Assembly: GCA_025935925.1 (NCBI GenBank)
Contig: JAICUI010000009.1
Coordinates: 1-64,000 of the forward strand
Direction: 5' to 3'
DNA from: Chloroflexota bacterium
GTDB taxonomy: Bacteria; Chloroflexota; Limnocylindria; Limnocylindrales; CSP1-4
Length of the DNA: 64,000 nt
Positions 6,909 through 14,756 of the stretch are shown here, one piece after another. The translations under genes were made by a program, and so were the position numbers. The notes beneath the pieces were generated by a model that saw nothing but the letters and a program-made list of their open reading frames with translations, had not been told where the DNA came from and ran no database searches. Position 1 is the stretch's first letter. Each line of letters starts with the position of its first letter.

Positions 6909-8795
6909 CTACCCCAGGCTGCGGCTCCGGACCTCCTCGCCGAGGCGCCACGCGAGGTCGGACCAGGACAGCGTCTCCTGGGGCGCCTCCTTCGCCGCAC
7001 CGCGCTTGCGGACCGTCGCGCTCCGTGCCTCGACCTCGCGGTCGCCCAGGATCAGCATGTACGGCACCTTCTGGCCCTGCGCGAGCCGGATCTTGTTCTG
7101 CATCCGGTTGTCGGACGCGTCGACGTCGACGAACCGGACCCCGGCCGCCCGCAGCTCCCCCGCCAGCTCCTTCGCGGCATCGACGTGGCGGTCGGCGATC
7201 GGGATGACGACCGCCTGGACCGGCGCGCACCACAGCGGGAACGCGCCCGCGAAGTGCTCGGTGAGCACGCCGATGAACCGCTCGAGCGAGCCGTAGATCG
7301 CGCGATGGATCGCGACCGGGCGCTGCTGGCGGCCCTGGTCGTCGATGTACCACAGGTCGAACCGCTCGGGCAGCATCAGCCGGTCGACCTGGATCGTCGC
7401 CGTCTGCCACTCGCGGCCGAGCGCGTCGGTGATCTGGATGTCGATCTTCGGTGCGTAGAACGCGCCGTCCTTCTCCTTGACCCGGTACTCGAGGCCCGAC
7501 CGGTCGAGCTCCGCGCGCATGATCGCCTCGGTCTCGTCCCAGATCGCCGGGTCGCCGAGCGCCTTGTCGGGTCGCGTGCCGAACGTCAGCGTCGGCGTCA
7601 GCCCGAACCACGAGTACGCCTCGCGGATCTCGCCCATCAGCGCCTCGATCTCCGCGCCGATCTGGTCCGGCCGGACGTAGATGTGCGCGTCGTCGGTCAC
7701 GAAGTGCCGGACGCGCGTGAGCCCGGACAGGACGCCCGACAGCTCGTTCCGATGCAGCACCCCGTACTCCGCGAGCCGGAGCGGCAGGTCGCGGTACGAG
7801 CGGAGCTGCGTCTTGTAGATGTACGTCGACTCCGGGCAGTTCATCGGCTTCAGGCTGAACCACGTGCCCTCGACGTCGACGAGGTACATGTTGTCGCGGT
7901 AGAAGTCCCAGTGGCCCGACTGCTGCCACAGCTTCTGGTGCACGAGCGGCGGCGTGTACACCTCGTCGTAGCCCCGCCGGTCCTGGAGCTCGCGCATCGC
8001 GTTGCGCAGCGTCTGGTAGAGCCGCCAGCCCTTGGGATGCCAGAACGCGGAGCCCGGCGAGACGTCGTGGAAGCTGAACAGGTCGAGCTGCACGCCGAGA
8101 CGACGGTGGTCGCGCTTCTTGGCCTCCTCTCGCCGCCAGATGAACTGGTGGAGCTCTTCGTCGGTCTCCCAGACCGTCCCGTAGATGCGCTGGAGGGCGT
8201 CCCGTGACTGGTCCCCGCGCCAGTACGCGCCCGAGACCGCGAGCAGCTTGAACGGCCCGATCTTGCCCGTCGACGGCACGTGCGGGCCGCGGCACAGGTC
8301 GTGGAACGAGCCGTGGGCATAGAAGCTCGTGACCGGAGGCGGCTCGCCCGCCGCCTCGGCACGGGCCCGCAGGTCGTCGAGGATCTCGACCTTGAACGAC
8401 TGGCCCTCGCCTTCGACCCGTGACCGGGCGTCGTCGAACGGCAGCTCCTCGCGGACGAACGAGTGATCGGCCTTCACGCTCGCGCGCATGCGCTGCTCGA
8501 TGGCCTCGAGATCGGCCGGGGTGAGCGCCCGCGGGAGCTGGAAGTCGTAGTAGAAGCCGTCGGCGATCGCGGGCCCGATGCCGAGCTTCGCACCCGGGAA
8601 CAGGTCGAGCACGGCCTCCGCCATCACGTGCGCCGCCGAGTGCCGCATGGCATCGATCGGCGCGTGGGCACCGGCGTCGAGCAGCTCTTCCGCCGAGCCG
8701 CGCGTCGGCGCCTCGAACGACAGGTCCTCCTCGTTGGCCGCCTGGTCCGCCGCCTCGACCGCGATCGCGGCCGCCTGTGCCTTGTCTTCAGCCAT
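6909..8795 (-). CDS. thrS: Threonyl-tRNA synthetase lacking the N-terminal TGS domain
   Basis: 628 residues. The editing (N2/SAD) domain starts with HSAAH at 52-56 and has the CRGPHVP zinc/editing motif near 185. The class II core follows with KPMNCP, whose Cys is the catalytic zinc ligand, YGVLHRNELSG (motif 2 region), and VMIHRAIYGSLERFIGVLTE-like motif 3, then the anticodon-binding domain (PVQAVVIPI). The residue pair after MNCP is ES instead of the usual GH. Only 51 low-complexity Ala/Glu residues precede the editing domain, too few for the TGS domain found in most bacterial ThrRS. Expression is controlled by the T-box leader directly upstream. Confidence 0.97.
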   Translation of the reverse strand: MAEDKAQAAAIAVEAADQAANEEDLSFEAPTRGSAEELLDAGAHAPIDAMRHSAAHVMAEAVLDLFPGAKLGIGPAIADGFYYDFQLPRALTPADLEAIEQRMRASVKADHSFVREELPFDDARSRVEGEGQSFKVEILDDLRARAEAAGEPPPVTSFYAHGSFHDLCRGPHVPSTGKIGPFKLLAVSGAYWRGDQSRDALQRIYGTVWETDEELHQFIWRREEAKKRDHRRLGVQLDLFSFHDVSPGSAFWHPKGWRLYQTLRNAMRELQDRRGYDEVYTPPLVHQKLWQQSGHWDFYRDNMYLVDVEGTWFSLKPMNCPESTYIYKTQLRSYRDLPLRLAEYGVLHRNELSGVLSGLTRVRHFVTDDAHIYVRPDQIGAEIEALMGEIREAYSWFGLTPTLTFGTRPDKALGDPAIWDETEAIMRAELDRSGLEYRVKEKDGAFYAPKIDIQITDALGREWQTATIQVDRLMLPERFDLWYIDDQGRQQRPVAIHRAIYGSLERFIGVLTEHFAGAFPLWCAPVQAVVIPIADRHVDAAKELAGELRAAGVRFVDVDASDNRMQNKIRLAQGQKVPYMLILGDREVEARSATVRKRGAAKEAPQETLSWSDLAWRLGEEVRSRSLG

Positions 8796-8796
8796 C

Positions 8797-9018
8797 GTCC
8801 TCGCTCCCGAGAATCACGAAACCTCTCGTCCCGACAGGACGAGAGGCTCGACCTCCCGCGGTTCCACCCGCCTTCGCTCCCCCGCCATGCGGCGAAGCGC
8901 TCTCGTGGCCGCGCTAACGGGCGGATCCCGGGCCGGTTCGCCGGCCGCTCGCGGGTGGTGCCGTGGTCCCGGTGACCCCGACGCGACTCTCAGCCCGTGA
9001 CCGCGTCTCTCTGGTGGG
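8797..9018 (-). ncRNA. T-box leader of thrS
   Basis: On the minus strand the leader contains an AGAGAG stem I entry (about 9014-9009), a long GC-rich stem I region with ACC triplets suited to a Thr specifier, and the T-box consensus GGGTGGAACCGCG at 8869-8857. This is followed by a perfect 10-bp terminator hairpin at 8846-8822 and a short U-containing tail, 26 bases before the thrS ATG. The UGGA in the T-box would pair with a tRNA 3' end NCCA whose discriminator is U. Uncharged tRNA-Thr should stabilise the antiterminator and allow thrS transcription. The exact specifier position is not certain from sequence alone. Confidence 0.88.
8822..8846 (-). terminator. T-box terminator hairpin of thrS
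   Basis: CCTCTCGTCC and its perfect complement separated by 5 bases, followed by TTTCGTG on the minus strand. The 5' side is adjacent to the T-box motif, as expected for mutually exclusive antiterminator and terminator folds. Confidence 0.75.
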
Positions 9019-9051
9019 TGCGGGGCCGGGCGTGTCCCGGTCGACGCTGTG

Positions 9052-9128
9052 TGGTGGGCGATACTGGACTCGAACCAGTGACCTCATGCATGTCAAGCAT
9101 GCGCTCTAACCAGCTGAGCTAATCGCCC
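9052..9128 (-). tRNA. tRNA-Val (GAC), CCA encoded
   Basis: A complete cloverleaf: 7-bp acceptor GGGCGAT/ATCGCCC, D-arm GCTC..GAGC, anticodon stem CATGC/GCATG around loop TTGACAT (anticodon GAC), T-arm ACTGG-TTCGAGT-CCAGT, discriminator A and encoded CCA. It lies about 34 bases before the thrS T-box leader on the same strand with no clear promoter between, so it may be cut from a shared transcript. Confidence 0.97.
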
Positions 9129-9139
9129 GTCGGCGGCGC

Positions 9140-9145
9140 AGTCTA
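9140..9145 (-). promoter_or_regulatory. -10 box of tRNA-Val
   Basis: TAGACT on the minus strand, 11 bases before the mature tRNA. The same GCTAGACTG block lies in front of tRNA-Arg at 52189-52194, which supports a real promoter. Confidence 0.6.
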
Positions 9146-9265
9146 GCACGGTCGACCCCGCGAACCCTCCCCAACGCGGTCGCCGAACACGCACGTCCCG
9201 GGCTGGGCGCAGGCGCGACCCGGCATGGCGATCGCGGCACTCCTCGCGGTACGCTCGCGACCACG

Positions 9266-11164
9266 ATGGACCGATCCTTGGGCCACGCCACCTCCACCCG
9301 GGGGCACGCCGGCGGCCGGTCGGCGTTCCCGCCGATCCGCGACTACGGGTTCCTCTCGGACTGCGAGGTCACCGCCCTTGTCGCGCCGTCGGGCAACGTC
9401 GAGTGGCTGTGCGCGCCGCGGCTCGACGGGCCGAGCGTGTTCGGCGCCATGCTGGACCGCGACGCCGGCGGCTTCCGCTTCGGGCCCACCGACGTCTTCG
9501 TCCCGGCCGCGCGGCGGTACCTGCCGGGCACCATGGTCCTCGAGACGAGCTGGGGGACGCGCACCGGGTGGGCGATCGTGCGCGACGTCCTCCTGTTCGG
9601 CCCGTGGCACCACGAGCGCGACCGGTCGACCGTCCGCCGCCGAGCACCGACCGACTACGCCGCCGAGCACATCCTGCTGCGGATGGTCCGGTGCGTGAAC
9701 GGCGAGGTGCAGATGGCGCTCGACTGCGAGCCCGCCTTCGACTATGGCCGAGCGGCCGGCTCCTGGAGCTACACCGAGGACGGCTACCACCAGCTGCGGT
9801 GCACGCCGGCGGGCGCGGGCCCCGAGCTCGTGCTGACGAGCGACCTCAACATGGGCATCGAGGACACCCACGCCGTCGCGCGGACGCTGATCAAGCAGGG
9901 CGAGACGCGGTTCGTCGCGCTGTCGTGGAAGGATGCGCCGCCGCCGCGCACGTCCGAGGAGGCGTACGCGAAGCTCGTCTGGACGGCCCACCACTGGCAG
10001 CACTGGCTCGGCCGCGGCGAGTTCCCCGATCACCCGTGGCGGCAGTACCTCGAGCGCTCGGCGCTGACGCTCAAGGGGCTCACGTACGAGCCGAGCGGCG
10101 CGGTCGTGGCCGCCGCGACGACGTCCCTTCCCGAGACGCCGGGCGGCGAGCGGAACTGGGACTACCGCTACACCTGGATCCGGGACTCGACCTTCGCCCT
10201 GTGGGGGCTGTACACGCTCGGCTTCGACTGGGAGGCCGAGGACTACCTGCGCTTCATCGCCTCGGTCGCGGGCGGCGACGAGGACCTCCAGATCATGTAC
10301 GGGATCGACGGCGAGAAGGCGCTCGAGGAGCGGACGCTCGACCACCTCTCGGGCTACGAGGGCGCCCGGCCGGTCCGGATCGGCAACGGCGCCTACAACC
10401 AGCGCCAGCACGACATGTGGGGCGCGGTGCTGGATTCGGTCTATCTCCACACGACGTCGCGCGATCGGCTCGACGACTCGATCTGGCCGATGCTGGTGCG
10501 CCAGGTGGAAGCGGCGCTCGCCAGCTGGCGCGAGCCCGACCGCGGCATCTGGGAGGTGCGCGGCGAGCCGCAGCACTTCACGTCGTCGAAGTTCATGTGC
10601 TGGGTCGCGGCCGATCGTGGGGCGAAGCTCGCGCAGCTGCGCCAGGAGGAGGAGCTGGTCGCGCGATGGCAGGCCGGGGCGGACGAGATCCGGGACGACA
10701 TCCTCGCCCACGCCCTCGACGCGCGCGGCGTCTTCACCCAGGCCTACGGGTCGTCCGCGCTCGACGCGTCCGTGCTGCTCCTGCCGCTCCTCCACTTCCT
10801 GCCGTCGGACGACGAACGGATCCGGAAGACCGTGCTCGCGATCGCCGACGAGCTGACGGTGGACGGGCTCGTGCTCCGCTACCGGACCCAGGAGACGGAC
10901 GACGGCCTGTCCGGCGAGGAGGGATCGTTCACGATCTGCTCGTTCTGGCTCGTGTCCGCGTTCGTCGAGATCGGCGAGCTCGACCGCGCACGCCGGTTGT
11001 GCGAGAAGCTCCTCGGCTTCGCGTCACCCCTCGACCTCTACGGGGAGGAGATCGACCCCGCGTCGGGTCGGCACCTCGGCAACTTCCCGCAGGCGTTCAC
11101 GCACCTCGCGCTCATCAACGCCGTCATGCACGTGATCGACGCCGAGGAGGCGCAGGCCGGCTGA
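9266..11164 (+). CDS. Glycoside hydrolase family 15 protein (glucoamylase or trehalase-like)
   Basis: 632 residues with the bacterial GH15 layout: an N-terminal beta-rich domain (PPIRDYGFLSDCEVTALV, GNVEWLCAPRLDGPSVF) and a C-terminal (alpha/alpha)6 barrel from about residue 260. The barrel carries ERNWDYRYTWIRDSTF, the substrate-binding and catalytic-acid region, and a later EEGSFTICSFWLVSAF block with the second glutamate. Family members release glucose from starch-like glucans or hydrolyse trehalose; sequence alone does not separate these. No signal peptide, so a cytoplasmic role in glycogen or trehalose turnover is likely. It is monocistronic; a TACGCT -10-like box lies 10 bases before the ATG. 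Confidence 0.88.
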   Translation: MDRSLGHATSTRGHAGGRSAFPPIRDYGFLSDCEVTALVAPSGNVEWLCAPRLDGPSVFGAMLDRDAGGFRFGPTDVFVPAARRYLPGTMVLETSWGTRTGWAIVRDVLLFGPWHHERDRSTVRRRAPTDYAAEHILLRMVRCVNGEVQMALDCEPAFDYGRAAGSWSYTEDGYHQLRCTPAGAGPELVLTSDLNMGIEDTHAVARTLIKQGETRFVALSWKDAPPPRTSEEAYAKLVWTAHHWQHWLGRGEFPDHPWRQYLERSALTLKGLTYEPSGAVVAAATTSLPETPGGERNWDYRYTWIRDSTFALWGLYTLGFDWEAEDYLRFIASVAGGDEDLQIMYGIDGEKALEERTLDHLSGYEGARPVRIGNGAYNQRQHDMWGAVLDSVYLHTTSRDRLDDSIWPMLVRQVEAALASWREPDRGIWEVRGEPQHFTSSKFMCWVAADRGAKLAQLRQEEELVARWQAGADEIRDDILAHALDARGVFTQAYGSSALDASVLLLPLLHFLPSDDERIRKTVLAIADELTVDGLVLRYRTQETDDGLSGEEGSFTICSFWLVSAFVEIGELDRARRLCEKLLGFASPLDLYGEEIDPASGRHLGNFPQAFTHLALINAVMHVIDAEEAQAG

Positions 11165-11173
11165 CGCCGCACG

Positions 11174-11575
11174 TCACCCCGCCGCCGGCGGCCGGTCGTT
11201 CGCGGCGGACCGCGACGCCACGGCGCCGTCCCACTCGAGGAACTGCCCGCACGACCCGCAGAACGACTCGCCGGGCGCGTTGACCGTCCCGCACGTCGTG
11301 CAGGCGCCCTCGCGCAACGGCACGGGCGGCACCGGTGTGGCCGGAACGGGGCCGGGCGGCCGCTCCCACATCCGGTCCAACCCGGTCGTGAGGTTCGCGA
11401 AGCACCGACCGCAGTCCGCCCGGCCAGGAGCGTTCGGCGCGCCGCACCGGGGACAGCGTCGCGCGGCAGCGGGGGCCCACGAGGGATCGCCCAGGAACAC
11501 GCCGCACCGCTCGCAGAACTGGCGCGAGCCGTCGAACGGCGTGCCGCACGTGCCGCAGAACGTCGTGCCGGCCAT
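11174..11575 (-). CDS. Small protein with three zinc ribbons
   Basis: 133 residues containing three CxxC pairs-of-pairs: FCGTCG/FCERCG near 6-27, RCPRCG/DCGRCF near 40-60 and ACTTCG/FCGSCG near 92-115, separated by Pro-rich linkers. This is the pattern of double zinc ribbon proteins, which usually mediate protein or nucleic-acid contacts; no specific function can be assigned. The ATG was chosen over an upstream in-frame ATG because a TATCCT -10 box (11582-11587) ends 6 bases before it, implying a leaderless mRNA, and because the first zinc ribbon begins immediately after it. It is convergent with the GH15 gene with a 9-base gap. Confidence 0.75.
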   Translation of the reverse strand: MAGTTFCGTCGTPFDGSRQFCERCGVFLGDPSWAPAAARRCPRCGAPNAPGRADCGRCFANLTTGLDRMWERPPGPVPATPVPPVPLREGACTTCGTVNAPGESFCGSCGQFLEWDGAVASRSAANDRPPAAG

Positions 11576-11682
11576 GCCGCGAGGATAGACAGCCGGCGTC
11601 CGACGGGGAAGCGCGACCTGTCCGAGCAGGACGTACGCGACCTGCGCCCCGGGCGGCCGCGGCACCATGCGACGATGGATCC

Positions 11683-12504
11683 GTGGCGGATCTCGAGCTC
11701 ATCGACTGCGGCGACGGGCGCCGGCTGGAGCGCTTCGGCGGGGTGATCGTGGAGCGGCCGGCGCCGATGGCCACGGATGCCATGCAGCTCCGTCCGGCCG
11801 ACTGGGCGAAGCCCGACCTGCGCTGGTCGAAGGGAGCATGGACGCGCGGCGCGGCCCACGATCCGTGGCCGGTCGCGGCCGCCGGCCTCACGTTCGAGTG
11901 CCGGCCCGCGGCGGGCGGGCAGGTCGGCGTGTTTCCGGAGCATGCGGCCTCCTGGTCGTGGCTCGCGGGCGCGGTGCGCGAGGCGAGCGACCGGCTCGGC
12001 CGGCCGCCCGAGGTCCTGTCGCTGTTCGCGTACACCGGCGGTGCGTCGCTCGCGTGTGCGCGGGCCGGGGCACGCGTCGCGCACGTGGACGCCTCGCGGC
12101 CGGCGGTCGCGTGGGCGCGCCGGAACGCGGAGCTGTCGCGTCTCGCCGATGCGCCGATCCGCTGGCTCGTCGACGACGCCCGCGCCTTCGTCCGCCGGGA
12201 ACGGCGCCGCGGCCGGACGTACGATGGCGTCGTCCTCGACCCGCCGACCTACGGCCACGGGACCGGCGCCTGGCAGATCGACGCCGACCTGGACGCTCTG
12301 CTCGAGGACCTCGCGGCGCTCGCGGGCCGGCGGCCGTCGTTCGTCGCCCTCAGCGCGCACACGCCCGGCTATGACGCGGATCGCCTGGCCGCGCTGGTCC
12401 GCGACGGCTTCGGGGTCCGCGCGGACGGCGAGCCGCTGGTGCTGCGCGCGCGCTCCGGCGCGGTGCTCCGGCTCGGCGCGTGGGCGCGGGGCGGCGCGAG
12501 GTGA
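11683..12504 (+). CDS. Class I SAM-dependent RNA methyltransferase (RlmI/RlmK-like)
   Basis: 273 residues. The Rossmann methyltransferase part starts near residue 105 with VLSLFAYTGGASLACARAGA (motif I, SAM binding), then HVDASRPAVAWARRNA (motif II) and DGVVLDPPTYGHG, the DPPxY motif IV of rRNA m5C and m2G methyltransferases such as RlmI and RlmK. The N-terminal hundred residues include GVFPEHAASW, typical of this group. The substrate is probably 23S rRNA but cannot be fixed. The GTG start is followed by the spoU-type gene with a 4-base GTGA overlap, so two RNA-modifying enzymes form an operon. Confidence 0.82.
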   Translation: MADLELIDCGDGRRLERFGGVIVERPAPMATDAMQLRPADWAKPDLRWSKGAWTRGAAHDPWPVAAAGLTFECRPAAGGQVGVFPEHAASWSWLAGAVREASDRLGRPPEVLSLFAYTGGASLACARAGARVAHVDASRPAVAWARRNAELSRLADAPIRWLVDDARAFVRRERRRGRTYDGVVLDPPTYGHGTGAWQIDADLDALLEDLAALAGRRPSFVALSAHTPGYDADRLAALVRDGFGVRADGEPLVLRARSGAVLRLGAWARGGAR

Positions 12505-13301
12505 CCGACCGCGACCCGATCACCAGCACGCGCAACCCACGGGTGACCGCGGCGGCCGCCCTGCGCGACCGGCGTGCCCGGGACGATGCGGGCCGGACGC
12601 TCGTCGATGGCGTGCGCGAGCTGTCGCGGGCGCTCGACGGCCGAGCCCGCGTGGCCGAGGTGTTCGTGGACCCGTCGACGGCGTCGACGGCGGCACTGGC
12701 GGTCGCCGAGCGGGCGCGCGCGGCGGGTGCGGCGTTCACGACCGTCGGCGGGCCCGTCCTCGCCCGGCTCGCGTACGGGGACCGCAGCGAGGGAATCGTT
12801 GCCACGGTCGCCATCCCGCCGCTCGACCTCGAAGCGCTCTCGCTCCCCGCCGCTCCCCTGGTCGTCGTCCTCGAGGCGGTCGAGAAGCCCGGCAACCTCG
12901 GCGCGGTGCTGCGAAGCGCGGACGGCGCCGGTGCCGACGCCGTGATCCTCGCGGATCCCCGCACCGACCCGTTCAACCCGAACGCGGTTCGGGCGTCGCT
13001 CGGGACGATCTTCGGGATACGGCTCGCCGCCGGGACCGCGGCAGACGTGCGGGCGTGGCTTGTCGGCGCGGGCCTCCGGATGCTCGCGGCCCGCGTGGAT
13101 GGCGAGCTGGACTACGCGGCGGCGGACCTGACGGGCGGCGTGGCGATCGTGCTGGGCAGCGAGGCCGCCGGGTTGACCGATGCCTGGTCGGGCGACGCGG
13201 TGACCGCGGTGCGGCTCCCGATGCTCGGCATCGCGGACAGCCTCAACGTGTCGATCACGGCGGCCGTGCTGCTCTACGAGGCCCGGCGCCAGCGCGGCTG
13301 A
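12501..13301 (+). CDS. SpoU/TrmH family RNA 2'-O-methyltransferase
   Basis: 266 residues with an N-terminal substrate-binding domain (ITSTRNPRVTAAAALRDRRAR, then a DGVRELSRAL loop) and a C-terminal SPOUT knot. The three SPOUT motifs are visible: LEAVEKPGNLGAVLRSADGAGAD, VLGSEAAGL and MLGIADSLNVSITAAVLLYE. Family members methylate ribose 2'-OH in tRNA or 23S rRNA. The GTG at 12501 overlaps the TGA of the upstream methyltransferase and is preferred to an earlier in-frame GTG at 12480 that lies within that gene. Confidence 0.93.
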   Translation: MTDRDPITSTRNPRVTAAAALRDRRARDDAGRTLVDGVRELSRALDGRARVAEVFVDPSTASTAALAVAERARAAGAAFTTVGGPVLARLAYGDRSEGIVATVAIPPLDLEALSLPAAPLVVVLEAVEKPGNLGAVLRSADGAGADAVILADPRTDPFNPNAVRASLGTIFGIRLAAGTAADVRAWLVGAGLRMLAARVDGELDYAAADLTGGVAIVLGSEAAGLTDAWSGDAVTAVRLPMLGIADSLNVSITAAVLLYEARRQRG

Positions 13302-13373
13302 CGCTGACGAGCGCATCGGTCCACGGCACGTCGGGCAGGTCGCGCTTGACCGCCGCATGACCCGCCCGCGACG

Positions 13374-14750
13374 ATGCCGGCCATGGAGCCCTTCGACTTC
13401 GTCGTCATCGGTGCCGGCCCGGCCGGCGAGGCCGCCGCGAACAAGGCCCGCGAGCTGGGTGCGACCGTCGCGGTCGTCGACCGGCGATGGTTCGGCGGCT
13501 CGTGCCCGCACATCGGATGCATTCCCTCGAAGAGCCTGCTCCACGCGGCGGAGCGACACTGGAGCGGCGCGGACTACAGCTGGCGACGCGCGTCGGACCG
13601 GCGCGACTACATGGTCAACCGCGCGGCGGGCGCCGCCGAGCCGGACGACACGTCGCACGTCAAGGCGCTCGAGGCGGCGGGGGCCGTCTGCTACCGGGGC
13701 ACCGCGCGGATCACCGCGCCGGGCGTCGTGACGGTGAGCCACGACGGGACCGAGCACGAGCTTCCGGCGCGCAACGTCATCGTGGCGGTCGGCTCGTCGT
13801 CGAAGGTGCCGCCGCTCGACGGGCTCGCGGACGCCCATCCGTGGACCAACGAGGAGGCGACGCTCACCCGCGAGCTGCCGAAGAGCCTCGTCGTGCTCGG
13901 CGGCGGCCCGACGGGCTGCGAGCTCGCCCAGGTCTATGCGCGGTTCGGCGTCCCGGTCACCGTGTGCCAGTCCGGCCCGCGGCTCGTGCCGACCGAGCAC
14001 CCCCGGAACGCCGCGGCGATCCGCGTCGCGCTCGAGCGCGACGGCGCGAAGGTCCGGCTCGGCGCGCGCGCCGTCCGCGTCCGCGCGCGGGCGGGAGCCG
14101 ACGGCGAGCACCTCGTCGACCTCGACGACGGCTCCTCGGTGGCGGGGCACGAGATCCTCGTCGCCGTCGGGCGGGAGTTCCCGCTCGACGGGCTCGGCCT
14201 CGATCGCTACGGCATCCCGGTATCCGGTCCGGACGCGTACCGGCGCGACGGTTCGTTGCGCCTCGCCGACGGTCTCTGGATCGCCGGCGATCCGGCGGGG
14301 CCCGAGCTGCATACCCACCAGGCGCACTACCAGGGCGAGCTCGCGGTGCGGATGGCCCTCGGCGAGGCGGTCGAACCCGACTACCGGGCATTGCCGCGCG
14401 CCACGTACATGGAGCCCGAGGCGGCGTCGGTCGGGCTGTCGCTCGACCAGGCGACGGACGCCGGGTTCGACGCGTTCGAGTGCGTCGCCGACTTCCCCAA
14501 GACCGCGAAGGGCTACTCGGTCGAGGCCGAGACGGGGCACGTCACGATCGTCGTCGACCGGGAGACGCGGACCCTCGTCGGCGCGGCGATGGCCTGCCCG
14601 GACGCGTCGGCGGCGATCCACGAGTGCGTCGTCGCGATCAAGGCGCGGATCCCGGTCGACGTGCTCGCGGAGACGATCCACGCCTTCCCGTCGACGTCCC
14701 GCATCTTCAACGGGCTGTTCGCGGAGGCGAAGCACCGGCTCGACGGCTGA
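13374..14750 (+). CDS. Pyridine nucleotide-disulfide oxidoreductase-like flavoprotein with altered active site
   Basis: 458 residues of the lipoamide dehydrogenase/mercuric reductase fold: FAD-binding GAGPAGEA at 13-20, redox Cys pair in GGSCPHIGCIPSK (Cys44 and Cys49), NAD(P)-binding GGGPTGCELA near 180, and the C-terminal dimerisation domain. The usual C-terminal HPTxxE dyad, which supplies the catalytic His and Glu from the partner subunit, reads FPSTSR here, so both residues are replaced. It therefore probably does not act as a normal dihydrolipoamide dehydrogenase. ATGs at 13374 and 13383 are both possible; neither has a strong ribosome binding site. No dehydrogenase complex genes lie nearby. 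Confidence 0.85.
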   Translation: MPAMEPFDFVVIGAGPAGEAAANKARELGATVAVVDRRWFGGSCPHIGCIPSKSLLHAAERHWSGADYSWRRASDRRDYMVNRAAGAAEPDDTSHVKALEAAGAVCYRGTARITAPGVVTVSHDGTEHELPARNVIVAVGSSSKVPPLDGLADAHPWTNEEATLTRELPKSLVVLGGGPTGCELAQVYARFGVPVTVCQSGPRLVPTEHPRNAAAIRVALERDGAKVRLGARAVRVRARAGADGEHLVDLDDGSSVAGHEILVAVGREFPLDGLGLDRYGIPVSGPDAYRRDGSLRLADGLWIAGDPAGPELHTHQAHYQGELAVRMALGEAVEPDYRALPRATYMEPEAASVGLSLDQATDAGFDAFECVADFPKTAKGYSVEAETGHVTIVVDRETRTLVGAAMACPDASAAIHECVVAIKARIPVDVLAETIHAFPSTSRIFNGLFAEAKHRLDG

Positions 14751-14756
14751 CCCGCG

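Noticed and set aside
6571-8295. A large upstream extension of infC in frame
   Set aside because: It overlaps thrS in another frame, translates to low-complexity Arg/Ala/Pro sequence, and thrS is unambiguous.
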